Assembly: GCF_019316905.1 (NCBI RefSeq)
Contig: NZ_CP079216.1
Coordinates: 682,001 to 746,000, forward strand
DNA: 64,000 nt
DNA from: Tessaracoccus palaemonis
GTDB taxonomy: Bacteria; Actinomycetota; Actinomycetes; Propionibacteriales; Propionibacteriaceae
Reading direction: 5' to 3'
Part shown: piece after piece, positions 17,042-33,052 of the stretch
Position numbering within the stretch: position 1 is the first letter of the stretch
Layout: the number at the start of each line of letters is the position of its first letter
Notes under the pieces: model-generated
The model's database searches: none
What the model was told of the DNA's origin: nothing
What the model saw: only the letters and a program-made list of their open reading frames with translations
Made by a program: the position numbers and the translations under genes

Positions 17042-17644
17042 ATGGCTGACAACAAGCTTTCCGCCACCACCCGCACCGAGTTCGGCAAGGGCGCCGCCCG
17101 ACGCCTGCGTCGCGCCGGCTCGACCCCCGCCGTCCTCTACGGCCACGGTACCGACCCGGTCCACCTCGCCCTCCCGGCGCGCGAGACCTTCCTGGCCCTG
17201 CGCACCGCCAACGTCCTGCTTGAGATCACCGTCGACGACGCCAAGAAGCCCGTCCTCGCGCTGCCGAAGCAGGTCCACCGCGACCCGATCCTCCCCGCCA
17301 TCGAGCACGTCGACCTCCTGCTGGTGAAGGCCGGCGAGAAGGTCGAGGTCGAGGTCGCGCTGGTGCTCGAGGGTGAGGCCGCCCGGGGTGCGCTGGTCAA
17401 CCACGACCTCACCGCTCTGTCGGTCCTCGCGCCGGCCACCGACATCCCCACCGAGCTCACCGTCTCGGTCGAGGGCCTCGAGATCGGCCAGCACCTGACC
17501 GTCGCCGACATCAAGCTCCCCGAGGGCGTCGAGACCACGGTCGACGGCGAGACCCTTGTCCTCTCCATCGTGCCCGTTCCCACCGAGGAGCCCGCCGAGG
17601 CCGCCGAGGGTGAGGCCGCCGAGGCCGCCGAAGCCGCCGAGTGA
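17042..17644 (+). CDS. rplY: 50S ribosomal protein L25 (general stress protein Ctc)
   Basis: The 200-residue protein is the long, two-domain CTC form of L25. The N-terminal 5S-rRNA-binding domain (LSATTRTEFGKGAARRLRRAG, PAVLYGHG) is followed by the TL5-type C-terminal domain and an Ala/Glu-rich acidic tail (EEPAEAAEGEAAEAAEAAE). The ATG at 17042 was chosen because L25 proteins begin close to this lysine-rich start, and upstream in-frame codons code an unrelated leader. Its stop overlaps the GTG of pth, the usual actinobacterial rplY-pth coupling. Confidence 0.93.
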   Translation: MADNKLSATTRTEFGKGAARRLRRAGSTPAVLYGHGTDPVHLALPARETFLALRTANVLLEITVDDAKKPVLALPKQVHRDPILPAIEHVDLLLVKAGEKVEVEVALVLEGEAARGALVNHDLTALSVLAPATDIPTELTVSVEGLEIGQHLTVADIKLPEGVETTVDGETLVLSIVPVPTEEPAEAAEGEAAEAAEAAE

Positions 17645-18222
17645 GCACTTCCCCCTATCTCCTGGTCGGGCTCGGTAACCCGGGCCCGACCTACGAGTTC
17701 ACCCGGCACAACGTCGGGTTCTGGGCCGTAGCGGACCTCGCGGACCGCTACGGTTCCTCCTTTTCCCTGAACTCGAGGCAGCGCGCCGAGGTCGCATCCG
17801 TCGTCGTCCCCGGGACGACGACCAAGCTGATCTGCGTGAAGCCCACGACGTTCATGAACGACTCGGGCGTGGCGGTCAAGGCGATCGCTGCGTTCCACAA
17901 GATCCCCGTCGACCACGTGATCGTGCTGCACGACGAGCTGGACCTCGACCCCGGCAGGCTCCGGGTGAAGAGGGGCGGGGGCGACAACGGCCACAACGGG
18001 TTGAAGTCCATCCGTGCGCACCTCGGCAGCGGCGACTTCTACCGCGTCCGGATCGGCATCGGCCGTCCGCCGGGCAGGCAGTCGGCCGCCGACTACGTGC
18101 TGAACAAGCTGAAGCCCGCCGATCTCGACGCCATGCGCGTCGACGCGGCCATTGGGGCCGACGCGGCGCTGTCGATCATCGGCCACGGCCTCGACGCGAC
18201 GCAGAACACGTTCAACCGCTGA
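17641..18222 (+). CDS. pth: Peptidyl-tRNA hydrolase
   Basis: This 193-residue enzyme releases tRNA from prematurely dropped peptidyl-tRNA. Conserved Pth features are LVGLGNPGPTYEFTRHNVGFW with the catalytic His, KPTTFMNDSGVAV, the catalytic Asp in VLHDELDLDPGRLRVKRGGGDNGHNGLKSI, and FYRVRIGIGRPPG. It starts with GTG at 17641, inside the rplY stop (GTGA). It is followed after 34 bases by mfd. Confidence 0.95.
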   Translation: MSTSPYLLVGLGNPGPTYEFTRHNVGFWAVADLADRYGSSFSLNSRQRAEVASVVVPGTTTKLICVKPTTFMNDSGVAVKAIAAFHKIPVDHVIVLHDELDLDPGRLRVKRGGGDNGHNGLKSIRAHLGSGDFYRVRIGIGRPPGRQSAADYVLNKLKPADLDAMRVDAAIGADAALSIIGHGLDATQNTFNR

Positions 18223-18256
18223 ACGACACCACCGCAGATCAGGGAAGGACACGGCA

Positions 18257-21763
<3,507 letters not shown>

Positions 21764-21862
21764 TCCGGAGCACACCTCCCGCCCGGCCCCGGCCATAGGC
21801 GTATGCGCTACGCTGGCAGGCGCTACCGTCGCAGGCGGGCGCACCCCGAAGGAAGGACTCCC

Positions 21863-22366
21863 ATGAAGCTGATCCGCGTCGTCCCGGCCCTCGCAGCTGT
21901 CGCCATGCTGGCGGCCTGCAGCCCGATGCCGAGCACCGCGCTGGTCGCAGGAGACACCACCTACTCCGAGTCGCAGGTCGACGCGATCGCCACCGGCTGC
22001 GCCGCGGAACTCGGCAGCGACGCGGTGCCCGCGCGCTACGTCGTGCAGTACCTCGCCATCGGCGCCGTCTTCGACCAGGTCGCCCAGCTGACGGGCACCG
22101 TCCCCACCGACGCCGACCTCGACGAGATCGCCACCTCCGGCCTCGGCGTGGCCGTCGCCGATCAGGACTGCGTGGTCCTCACCCGGGCGCTCGCCAAGTC
22201 GCAGCTGCTGTCGGCCGTCACCGACACCGCGGTCGTCACCGAGGCGGTGGCGAACACCCACATCGAGCTCAACCCGATGTACGGCACCTGGGACCCCAGC
22301 GGCGAGACGATCCTCACCGACTCGGGCTCGCTTTCGGTGCTGGTCTCGGCCACCGATGAGCAGTGA
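21863..22366 (+). CDS. Small lipoprotein between mfd and mazG (SurA-N-like position)
   Basis: The 167-residue protein has a lipoprotein signal ending LAAC (Cys20) and then ALVAGDTTYSESQVDAIATGC. This faintly resembles the start of SurA-type N domains, which in other actinobacteria are encoded at this exact place between mfd and mazG. No PPIase domain follows. It is therefore either a short degenerate SurA-like lipoprotein or an unrelated exported protein. AAGGAAGG precedes the ATG. It overlaps mazG by 11 bases. Confidence 0.7.
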   Translation: MKLIRVVPALAAVAMLAACSPMPSTALVAGDTTYSESQVDAIATGCAAELGSDAVPARYVVQYLAIGAVFDQVAQLTGTVPTDADLDEIATSGLGVAVADQDCVVLTRALAKSQLLSAVTDTAVVTEAVANTHIELNPMYGTWDPSGETILTDSGSLSVLVSATDEQ

Positions 22367-22973
22367 GCTGACCCGCCTCTACGACGTCATGGCGCGGCTG
22401 CGCGCTGAATGCCCCTGGGACGCGAAGCAGACGCACCGCACGCTCGTCACCCACCTGGTCGAGGAGACCGCCGAGGTCGTCGACGCCATCGAGACCGGCG
22501 ACGACGCCGACCTGACCGAGGAACTCGGCGACCTGCTGATGCAGGTCTACTTCCACGCCCGCATCGCCGAGGACGAGGGACGGTTCACGCTCGACGACGT
22601 GGCCGGCGGCATCGCCGACAAGCTCATCCGCAGGCACCCGCACGTCTTCGCCGGCGAGGACGTCCCCGCCGACATGCGCCGCTCCTGGGAGGCCGCCAAA
22701 CGGGCCGAGAAGGGCCGCAGTTCCGCGCTCGACGGCATCGCGGAGTCCCTCAACACCCTGACCCGCGCCGGCAAGGTCGTCTCGCGGTCCCGCTCGCACA
22801 ACGTCCGGATCGACCTGCCGGCCGAGCCCGTCGACGCCGCCGCGGTGGGAGAGGGGATCGTCGCGCTCGTCGCTCGTGCCCAGGCCGCCGGAATCGACGC
22901 CGATCAGGCCACCCGCGACGCGCTGCGGGCCCTGGAGGGGCGCATCCGTGCAGCGGAGAACCCGCCCGCCTGA
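22356..22973 (+). CDS. mazG: Nucleoside triphosphate pyrophosphohydrolase MazG
   Basis: The 205-residue protein has the MazG core: MARLRAECPWDAKQTHRTLVTHLVEETAEVVDAI with the metal-binding EExxE motif, then EELGDLLMQVYFHARIAEDEGRF and DKLIRRHPHVF. MazG hydrolyses non-canonical or excess NTPs to NMP and pyrophosphate. It is a single-domain form, shorter than the duplicated E. coli protein, as is common in actinobacteria. The ATG lies within the end of the upstream lipoprotein gene, implying coupling. Confidence 0.93.
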   Translation: MSSELTRLYDVMARLRAECPWDAKQTHRTLVTHLVEETAEVVDAIETGDDADLTEELGDLLMQVYFHARIAEDEGRFTLDDVAGGIADKLIRRHPHVFAGEDVPADMRRSWEAAKRAEKGRSSALDGIAESLNTLTRAGKVVSRSRSHNVRIDLPAEPVDAAAVGEGIVALVARAQAAGIDADQATRDALRALEGRIRAAENPPA

Positions 22974-23013
22974 ATACGCGTGGCCCGCCCGTGGAATCTG
23001 GCGGGGCAATGGG

Positions 23014-23019
23014 TAGGCT
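23014..23019 (+). promoter_or_regulatory. Candidate -10 element for eno
   Basis: TAGGCT lies 36 bases upstream of the eno start in an 82-base gap. No good -35 hexamer stands at 17 bases, so the call is weak. Confidence 0.3.
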
Positions 23020-23031
23020 TGGTGCGGATAG

Positions 23032-24336
<1,305 letters not shown>

Positions 24337-24366
24337 CAACGTGGAGGTCTGAGGGATACTTGTCGG

Positions 24367-25008
24367 GTGCCTCAGACCCCTCGACAAACACCAGCCAACA
24401 GTGGTCCGGGCCGCGGCACACCGCGAGCCCGGACCACTGCGCGTCCGGGGGAGCGGAGTTCCCGCCCCGCGGTGAAGCCACTCGAGCCCCAGGACGTCGG
24501 ACGCGCCATGTCCGACAAGCCCACCCCGGCCCCGCGCGCCCAGCGCGCCATCACTGCCACCTGGCGCCTGCTGGTGCTGCTCGCGGTGATCGCGGCCATC
24601 GGCCTGGTGCTGGCGCACTCGCTGCGCGTCTACTTCGTCCAGCGCGCCGAGATCGCCGACCTGAAGGTCCAGATCGCGCAGGAGCAGTCCAACATCGCCG
24701 ACCTCAACGACCAGCTCGAGCGCTGGAACGATCCCGAGTACGTGCGGGCCATCGCGCGCGAGAGGCTCGGCTGGGTCATGCCGGGCGAGGTCGGCTACCA
24801 CGTGCTCGGAGCCGACGGGAAGCCCCTCGACGGGGCGACGATCGACGCCGGCGAGGACGAGGACGCCGGCACCTGGTGGGAGCGGATGTGGGGATCGGTG
24901 CAGGTCGCCGACCAGCTCGCAGAGGAGGAGTCGACGGCCGAGGCGCCCGACCCCGACCGCACCATCGAACCCAGCCCAGCCCCCAGCACCGAGGATGAGA
25001 ATGAGTGA
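24367..25008 (+). CDS. Septum formation initiator family protein (FtsB/DivIC-like)
   Basis: This 213-residue single-pass membrane protein has a disordered, basic, Pro/Arg-rich N terminus of about 60 residues. It is followed by one transmembrane helix (LLVLLAVIAAIGLVLAHSL), an extracellular coiled coil (IADLKVQIAQEQSNIADLNDQLERWNDPEYVRAIARERLGWVMPGE) and an acidic tail. This matches the DivIC/FtsB divisome family. The GTG at 24367 is uncertain: a start at the internal ATG 24508 would remove most of the disordered region and still leave the helix. It overlaps DUF501 by 8 bases. Confidence 0.87.
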   Translation: MPQTPRQTPANSGPGRGTPRARTTARPGERSSRPAVKPLEPQDVGRAMSDKPTPAPRAQRAITATWRLLVLLAVIAAIGLVLAHSLRVYFVQRAEIADLKVQIAQEQSNIADLNDQLERWNDPEYVRAIARERLGWVMPGEVGYHVLGADGKPLDGATIDAGEDEDAGTWWERMWGSVQVADQLAEEESTAEAPDPDRTIEPSPAPSTEDENE

Positions 25009-25501
25009 GCCCACCGCAGCAGACCTGGCGGCCGTCGAGGAGCAGCTGGGCCGTGCGCCGCGGGGCATCGTCGAGATCGCCTACCGCTGTCCCGCGGGGC
25101 ACCCCGGCGTCGTCAAGACCCTGCCCCGCCTGCCCAACGGGACCCCCTTCCCCACGGTCTACTACCTGACCTGCCGAGGCGCCGTCGCCGCCTGCTCCAC
25201 CCTGGAGGCCTCCGGCCTGATGGCGGAGATGACGGAGCGGCTCGAGCATGATGAGGAGCTGGTCCGCCGCTACCGCGCCGCGCACGAGGCCTACCTCGCG
25301 GACCGCGAGGAGCTCGGACACGTCGACGAGATCGACGGCATCAGCGCGGGCGGGATGCCCACGCGCGTGAAGTGCCTGCACGTGCTCGTCGGTCACGCGC
25401 TGGCCGCCGGGCCCGGCGTGAACCCGTTCGGCGACGAGGCGCTCTCCCTCATGGGCGACTACTGCCCGACCCCCGCCGAGCAGGTCGAGGAGCAGGCGTG
25501 A
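25001..25501 (+). CDS. DUF501 protein
   Basis: This 166-residue protein of unknown function has the DUF501 core: LGRAPRGIVEIAYRCPAGHPGVVKTLPRLPNGTPFPTVYYLTC, with Cys and His residues that could bind metal, and SAGGMPTRVKCLHVLVGHALAAGPGVNPFGDEAL. It is always beside divIC and ppx in actinobacteria. The ATG at 25001 was preferred to 24995 because GAGG then sits at a usable distance. Its stop overlaps the ppx start. Confidence 0.88.
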   Translation: MSEPTAADLAAVEEQLGRAPRGIVEIAYRCPAGHPGVVKTLPRLPNGTPFPTVYYLTCRGAVAACSTLEASGLMAEMTERLEHDEELVRRYRAAHEAYLADREELGHVDEIDGISAGGMPTRVKCLHVLVGHALAAGPGVNPFGDEALSLMGDYCPTPAEQVEEQA

Positions 25502-26421
25502 GCTACACCGTCGCCGCCGTCGACTGCGGCACCAACTCCATCCGCCTGCTCGTCCTGCGCCGCGCCGACTCCGGCGAGGTCGAGGAGCTCACCCGCCTGG
25601 TCCGACTGGCCCGCCTCGGGCAGGGCGTCGACGCGACCCACGAGTTCCACCCCGATGCGTTGCAGCGCACCTTCGTGATCCTCGACGAGTTTGCCGGCAT
25701 CATCTCCGACCTCGGCGTCGACCGCACCCGGTTCGTCGCCACCTCCGCGACGCGCGACGTCACCAACCGGCAGCTGCTGGCCGACGCGGTCCGCGAGAAG
25801 CTCGGCACCGACCTCGACGTCATCTCCGGCGACGAGGAGGCCCACCTGTCGGCCGCCGGCGTGCTGAGCGGCGTCTCCTCCCCGCGGCCCACGCTCATCT
25901 TCGACATCGGCGGCGGCTCCACCGAGCTCGTGGTCGTGGGCGAGGATGACCAGGTGGCCTCGTCGATCAGCCTCAACATCGGTGCGGTGCGCATCAACGA
26001 GCGCTTCCTGCCGACCGATCCACCGACCCGCGTCGAGGTGGCCGCGGCCAGGTCCTTCATCGCCGACCAGCTCGATGGTGCGGGCGTCGACTTCTCCGCC
26101 ATGGCCTCGGCAATCGGTGTCGCCGGGACCGTCACCAGCGTCGCGGCCGACCACCTCGGCCTGACGGAGTACTCGCGCGAGGCGGTGCACCGCACCATCC
26201 TGAGCCGCGAGACGATCCGGGAGGCCAATCTCCGCTGGCTCGGCATGCCCGCCGCCGACATCGCCGACGGCTCCCTCATGCCGCCCCTGCGGGCCTCCGT
26301 CATCGGCGCCGGCTCCACCATCCTCGACGAGATCGCCCAGCGCGTGCCGTCGGGTGAGGTGATCGTGAGCGAGACCGACATCCTCGACGGCATCGTTCAT
26401 CAGCTGCTCGCCCAGAGCTGA
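25498..26421 (+). CDS. ppx: Ppx/GppA exopolyphosphatase-family protein
   Basis: The 307-residue protein is an ASKHA-fold phosphatase with the two phosphate loops VDCGTNSIRLLVLR and FDIGGGSTELVVVG, plus ATSATRDVTN and GVAGTVTSVAA. Family members degrade inorganic polyphosphate or pppGpp. This is the short form with one catalytic unit, about 300 residues, typical of actinobacterial Ppx. GTG at 25498 lies within the DUF501 stop (GTGA), showing translational coupling. Confidence 0.9.
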   Translation: MSYTVAAVDCGTNSIRLLVLRRADSGEVEELTRLVRLARLGQGVDATHEFHPDALQRTFVILDEFAGIISDLGVDRTRFVATSATRDVTNRQLLADAVREKLGTDLDVISGDEEAHLSAAGVLSGVSSPRPTLIFDIGGGSTELVVVGEDDQVASSISLNIGAVRINERFLPTDPPTRVEVAAARSFIADQLDGAGVDFSAMASAIGVAGTVTSVAADHLGLTEYSREAVHRTILSRETIREANLRWLGMPAADIADGSLMPPLRASVIGAGSTILDEIAQRVPSGEVIVSETDILDGIVHQLLAQS

Positions 26422-26461
26422 ATCCCCGGCGTTCCGCGCGTGGGGAGAGACACGCCAGAAA

Positions 26462-26507
26462 TACTACATTTGGTAGTACTTTACGCGGCCCGGCACTAGA
26501 TGTAGTG
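26462..26507 (+). promoter_or_regulatory. Tandem NrdR boxes
   Basis: Two palindromes resembling the NrdR box lie about 30 bases apart centre to centre, close to three helical turns. Box 1 is TACTACATTTGGTAGTA (26462-26478) and box 2 is CACTAGATGTAGTG (26494-26507). NrdR is the ATP/dATP-sensing repressor of bacterial ribonucleotide reductase operons and normally binds such paired boxes. No nrdR gene lies in this window. Confidence 0.82.
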
Positions 26508-26508
26508 T
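26480..26508 (+). promoter_or_regulatory. Candidate nrdHIEF promoter overlapped by NrdR box 2
   Basis: TTTACG (26480-26485) and TAGTGT (26503-26508) are separated by exactly 17 bases. The -10 lies inside the second NrdR box and the -35 directly abuts the first, which fits simple repression. TAGGAG then precedes the nrdH ATG. Confidence 0.55.
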
Positions 26509-26545
26509 TCAGACTCCCGGCAGTTCCCCATATGTAGGAGTCGAC

Positions 26546-26782
26546 ATGGCCATCACCGTCTACACCAAGCCGTCATGCGTGCAGTGCAAGGCGACCTACC
26601 GCGCCCTCGACTCCAAGGGACTCGAGTACGAGATTCTCGACCTGTCCGAGGACGAGAAGGCGCTGGAGATGGTGAAGTCGCTCGGCTACCTGCAGGCCCC
26701 CGTCGTCGTCGCCGACGACGAGCACTGGTCCGGCTTCCGCCCCGACAAGATCGCCGATCTCGCGGCGCGCCGCATCGCGTGA
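26546..26782 (+). CDS. nrdH: Glutaredoxin-like protein NrdH
   Basis: The 78-residue redoxin has the NrdH active site CVQC ([24 protein letters not shown]) and the C-terminal WSGFRPDKI motif that allows reduction by thioredoxin reductase. It is the electron donor for class Ib ribonucleotide reductase NrdEF. It is the first gene of nrdHIEF and overlaps nrdI by 4 bases. Confidence 0.96.
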   Translation: MAITVYTKPSCVQCKATYRALDSKGLEYEILDLSEDEKALEMVKSLGYLQAPVVVADDEHWSGFRPDKIADLAARRIA

Positions 26783-27179
26783 CCGGGCCCCTGCTGGTCT
26801 TCTTCTCCAGCGTCTCCGGCAACACCGCCCGGTTCGTGGAGAAGCTCGGCCGGCGGGCGGTGCGGATCCCGATCCGTCCCGGTGAACCGGAACCGGTGAT
26901 CGACGAGCCCTACGTCCTGGTCACCCCCACCTTCGGGGGCGGGCAGGGCAGGGGCGAGGAGAAGGGGGCCGTGCCCAAGCAGGTCGTCTCCTTCCTGAAC
27001 AACCAGCACAACCGCAGCCTGATCCGGGGAGTCATCTCGGCGGGCAACACCAACTTCGGCGAGGCCTACTGCCTCGCCGGCGACATCATCAGCCGCAAGT
27101 GCCACGTGCCCCACCTGTACCGGCTCGAACTCTTCGGCACACCAGAGGACGTGGCGCGGGTCGGCGCCGGATTGGAGCA

Positions 27180-27201
<22 letters not shown>
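26779..27201 (+). CDS. nrdI: Flavodoxin-like NrdI
   Basis: The 140-residue flavoprotein starts [20 protein letters not shown], the FMN phosphate loop of NrdI, and continues with VTPTFGGG and [19 protein letters not shown]. NrdI activates the dimanganese-tyrosyl radical cofactor of NrdF. GTG at 26779 lies in the nrdH stop. The gene overlaps nrdE by 22 bases. Confidence 0.94.
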
Positions 27202-30330
<3,129 letters not shown>

Positions 30331-30359
30331 GAGCCCGCCGCTCTCCATGCGGCAAGTGA

Positions 30360-31184
30360 CTAGAACCCGCCGCCGGCGCGGACGGCGAGGTCCTGGCCGG
30401 ACTCCCAGGTCGCGAGACGCTGGGCGTACTCGGCCTGAAGGTAGCCGAGCGGCTTGGCGCCGAAGAGCTGGCGCAGCGGCGGCTCCTCCATGTCGACGAG
30501 CTCGAGGATCGCGCGCGCAGAGGCCGCGGGGTCACCGCCGCCGGAGATCGCAGTCTTGAAGTCGCCCAGCTGCTCCCGCAGCGGATCGTAGGCCGGGTGC
30601 GGCTCGGCGAAGGCTGCAGTGACGCTTCCGAAATCGGTGGCGAAGGAGTCGGGCTCGACGAGTGTCACGTTGATGCCGAACGGGGCCACCTCGCCGGCAA
30701 GGGCGGCGGTGATACCCTCGATGCCCCACTTGGAGGCGTTGTACGCGCCGACGTACGGGAAGGACAGCACGCCGCCGGTTGAGGCGACCTGGATGATGTG
30801 GCCCGAGCCCTGCTCGCGCAGGTACGGCACGACCGCCTGGCTCACCCATACGGAGCCGAACAGGTTGGTCTCGATGACGCGGCGCAGCTCTGCCTCTGCG
30901 AGCTCCTCGACTGCGCCGAACTGGCCGAAGCCGGCGTTGTTGACGATGACGTCGAGGCGGCCGAAGTGTGCGTGCGCCGCAGCGACTGTGCTGAAGACAG
31001 CGTCGTGGTCGGTGACGTCGAGAGGGAGGGTGAGGACGCGGTCCCCGTAGCGGTCGATGAGGTCGGCGATGGCGTCGACGTTGCGGGCGGTGGCGACGAC
31101 CGAGTCACCGCGCTCCAGGGCGGCTTCAGTCCACTGTCGGCCGAAGCCGCGGGAAGCTCCGGTCACGAACCAGATCTTGCTCAT
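30360..31184 (-). CDS. SDR-family NAD(P)-dependent oxidoreductase
   Basis: The 274-residue classical short-chain dehydrogenase has the cofactor motif TGASRGFG, the Asp of PLDVTDH, NNAG, the active-site Ser of VASTGG and the catalytic YNASK. The substrate is unknown. It lies in the segment inserted between the two nrdF tails and converges on nrdF with only 29 bases between them. A second, divergent SDR lies upstream on the same strand, and both probably share a promoter controlled by the regulator at 32128. Confidence 0.85.
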   Translation of the reverse strand: MSKIWFVTGASRGFGRQWTEAALERGDSVVATARNVDAIADLIDRYGDRVLTLPLDVTDHDAVFSTVAAAHAHFGRLDVIVNNAGFGQFGAVEELAEAELRRVIETNLFGSVWVSQAVVPYLREQGSGHIIQVASTGGVLSFPYVGAYNASKWGIEGITAALAGEVAPFGINVTLVEPDSFATDFGSVTAAFAEPHPAYDPLREQLGDFKTAISGGGDPAASARAILELVDMEEPPLRQLFGAKPLGYLQAEYAQRLATWESGQDLAVRAGGGF

Positions 31185-31286
31185 GTGTTGTTCCGTTTCT
31201 GTGGTTAGGTGCGACCGGCGCGCTGGCGGCGCTGCGGATCACGGGGTGGGATGTTGCTGATCGGGAGTGCGAGGGCCCTGTCCTGG

Positions 31287-31961
31287 TCAGTCGTTCTGAT
31301 TGTTGAGTTCGGACAGGAAGTCGCGGAACTCTCCGCGCTCGGTGTGGAGCCTCCAGATGCGCTCGGCGATCGCCCGTGCGCTGCGTTGGGGATCGTTCGG
31401 GTCGATTGCTCCTGGCACGACGAGTTGCGTGACGTGGATGCCCTCGTCCCTCAGTGTCTCGTGGAGCATCTCGCCGAGGGCGCTCTCACCGGCGAACGCG
31501 ACGGACGTGCCGGCGAAGTGCGCGCGGGCCCTGACGGCGGTACCGCCGTTGATGAGCACGATCGTGCCCTTGCCCGTCGAGCGCATGCCCGGGAGGACGG
31601 TGTCGACGGCGGTACGCAGACCGACCACCGAGAAGCGAAAGGCGGTGCTCAGGTCATCCGGGCTGGTGTCGAGGACGGGCTTCAGGTACTGCCTGGCGGG
31701 GATCGGGCTGTACTGCAGCACGTCGATGTGGCCGAGTTCGCTTCCAGCCCGGGAGAGGGCAGCGCGCAGCGAGCCGGGATCGAGCACGTCGGCAGCGTAT
31801 CCGCGGGTGGTGATGCCTTCGGCGTTGATCGAAGCGACGAGCTCGTCGAGCTTCTCCTGGTTGCGGGCGATCATGGCGACGGCGAAGCCTTCGGCGCCGA
31901 AACGACGGGCGACGGCCGCGCCGACGCCGGGGCCGGCGCCGATGATGGCGATGGTGCTCAT
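31287..31961 (-). CDS. Divergent SDR-like protein lacking the YxxxK motif
   Basis: The 224-residue protein has an SDR Rossmann start (IAIIGAGPGVGAAVARRFG) and the family's central pattern. Where a classical SDR has Ser and YxxxK it reads INGGTAVRARAHFAGTSVAFAGESAL, with no Tyr-Lys pair. It may bind nucleotide without oxidoreductase activity or use other residues. GGAACGCC before the ATG is a weak ribosome site. It is the first gene after the inverted repeat at 32020-32089 and is followed by the canonical SDR after 102 bases. Confidence 0.75.
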   Translation of the reverse strand: MSTIAIIGAGPGVGAAVARRFGAEGFAVAMIARNQEKLDELVASINAEGITTRGYAADVLDPGSLRAALSRAGSELGHIDVLQYSPIPARQYLKPVLDTSPDDLSTAFRFSVVGLRTAVDTVLPGMRSTGKGTIVLINGGTAVRARAHFAGTSVAFAGESALGEMLHETLRDEGIHVTQLVVPGAIDPNDPQRSARAIAERIWRLHTERGEFRDFLSELNNQND

Positions 31962-32019
31962 GGCGTTCCTTTCGTGGTCGTTTCCTCCACCCTAGGAGCG
32001 GAAATCGTCGGGCGGGAGT

Positions 32020-32089
32020 CACGCTGCGTGACCCCCAAACTGACCCGGGGCAGCGGGCATAACCACTGCCTTGGGGGTCACGCAGCGTG
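32020..32089. promoter_or_regulatory. Long inverted-repeat operator between divergent SDR and MmyB-like regulator
   Basis: A perfect 19-bp inverted repeat (CACGCTGCGTGACCCCCAA at 32020-32038 with its complement at 32071-32089) has a 32-base spacer. Each arm holds its own palindrome, CACGCTGCGTG or CACGCAGCGTG. The arms lie symmetrically between the two divergent starts, so a dimer or tetramer of the adjacent regulator is the obvious candidate to bind both. Confidence 0.7.
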
Positions 32090-32127
32090 CCTGTCACCCT
32101 GCGGGCAGGCGTGATTACCATGTGGCT

Positions 32128-33018
32128 ATGCCAAGTTCGGATGCGGCCCGCGCCGCGATCCGCGAGTTTCTGGTCTCGCGGCGTGAGCACCTCGCCCCCG
32201 GCGATGTCGGAATCGCCGTTCACACCGGGCGACGTAAGGTCAAGGGCCTTCGTCGTGAGGAGGTTGCGCTGTTCGCGGGCATCTCGACGGAGTACTACAT
32301 CCGGTTCGAGCGTGGCGACGCGACCGGTGCCTCCCCATCAGTCGTGAACGCGATCGCGAGAGCGCTCCGCCTCAACGACATCGAGTTGCAACACCTCAAG
32401 GAGCTGCTGGCAGTGGCAGAGACGGTGGTGCCGACCGTCAAGACCGTCACTCAGCGACTTCGTCCGGCCCTGCAGCGGCTCATCGACGGGATGGTTGATG
32501 TGCCGGTGATTGTCACGAATGGGCACCACGATGTCCTCGGGACGAATCGCCTCGGGCGGGCCCTGTACGCGCCGATGTTCGATGACAACGGCGCAGCGAA
32601 CACGTCCCGGTTCTTCTTCCTGAGAGAGGCCGAAGCCCGAGAGTTCTGGCCCGAGTGGGAGAAGCACGCTGATGACGCGGTCGCGATCATGCGAGCCGAT
32701 GTGGGGGCTCGCCCCTTCGACGCGGAGCTGCGGGCGCTCGCGGACGAGCTGCTCGCGAATAGTCCTGCCTTCGCCGAACGATGGAAAGAGCACAACGTCC
32801 ACCGGCACCGCACCGGCGTGAAGATCATCCAACATCCAGCCGTCGGTCGGCTCGAGCTTCCTTTCGAGAATCTGGCCATGCCAGGTGATCCGGACCTGTC
32901 GATGATGATCTACAACCCCGTGCCCGGCAGCGCCAGCTATGACGGCATCCGGCTCCTTGGCAGTCTGTCTCGAGGCGCGGCCGACCACAGCCCCGGCGCC
33001 CGGTCAACCGCCGACTAG
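32128..33018 (+). CDS. XRE-type transcriptional regulator with MmyB-like ligand domain
   Basis: The 296-residue protein begins with a helix-turn-helix of the MmyB type (GRRKVKGLRREEVALFAGISTEYYIRFERGDATGASPSVVNAIARAL). It is followed by the MmyB-like C-terminal PAS-type domain (VTNGHHDVLGTNRLGRALYAPMF, LPFENLAMPGDPDLSMMIYNPVPGSAS), which binds fatty acid-like ligands in studied members. Such regulators typically sit divergent to SDR genes, as here. The ATG at 32128 was chosen because it starts just before the HTH domain; no strong Shine-Dalgarno is present. Confidence 0.87.
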   Translation: MPSSDAARAAIREFLVSRREHLAPGDVGIAVHTGRRKVKGLRREEVALFAGISTEYYIRFERGDATGASPSVVNAIARALRLNDIELQHLKELLAVAETVVPTVKTVTQRLRPALQRLIDGMVDVPVIVTNGHHDVLGTNRLGRALYAPMFDDNGAANTSRFFFLREAEAREFWPEWEKHADDAVAIMRADVGARPFDAELRALADELLANSPAFAERWKEHNVHRHRTGVKIIQHPAVGRLELPFENLAMPGDPDLSMMIYNPVPGSASYDGIRLLGSLSRGAADHSPGARSTAD

Positions 33019-33052
33019 GTGTGGCGACAGCCACACCCAGTCGGCACTGGCG

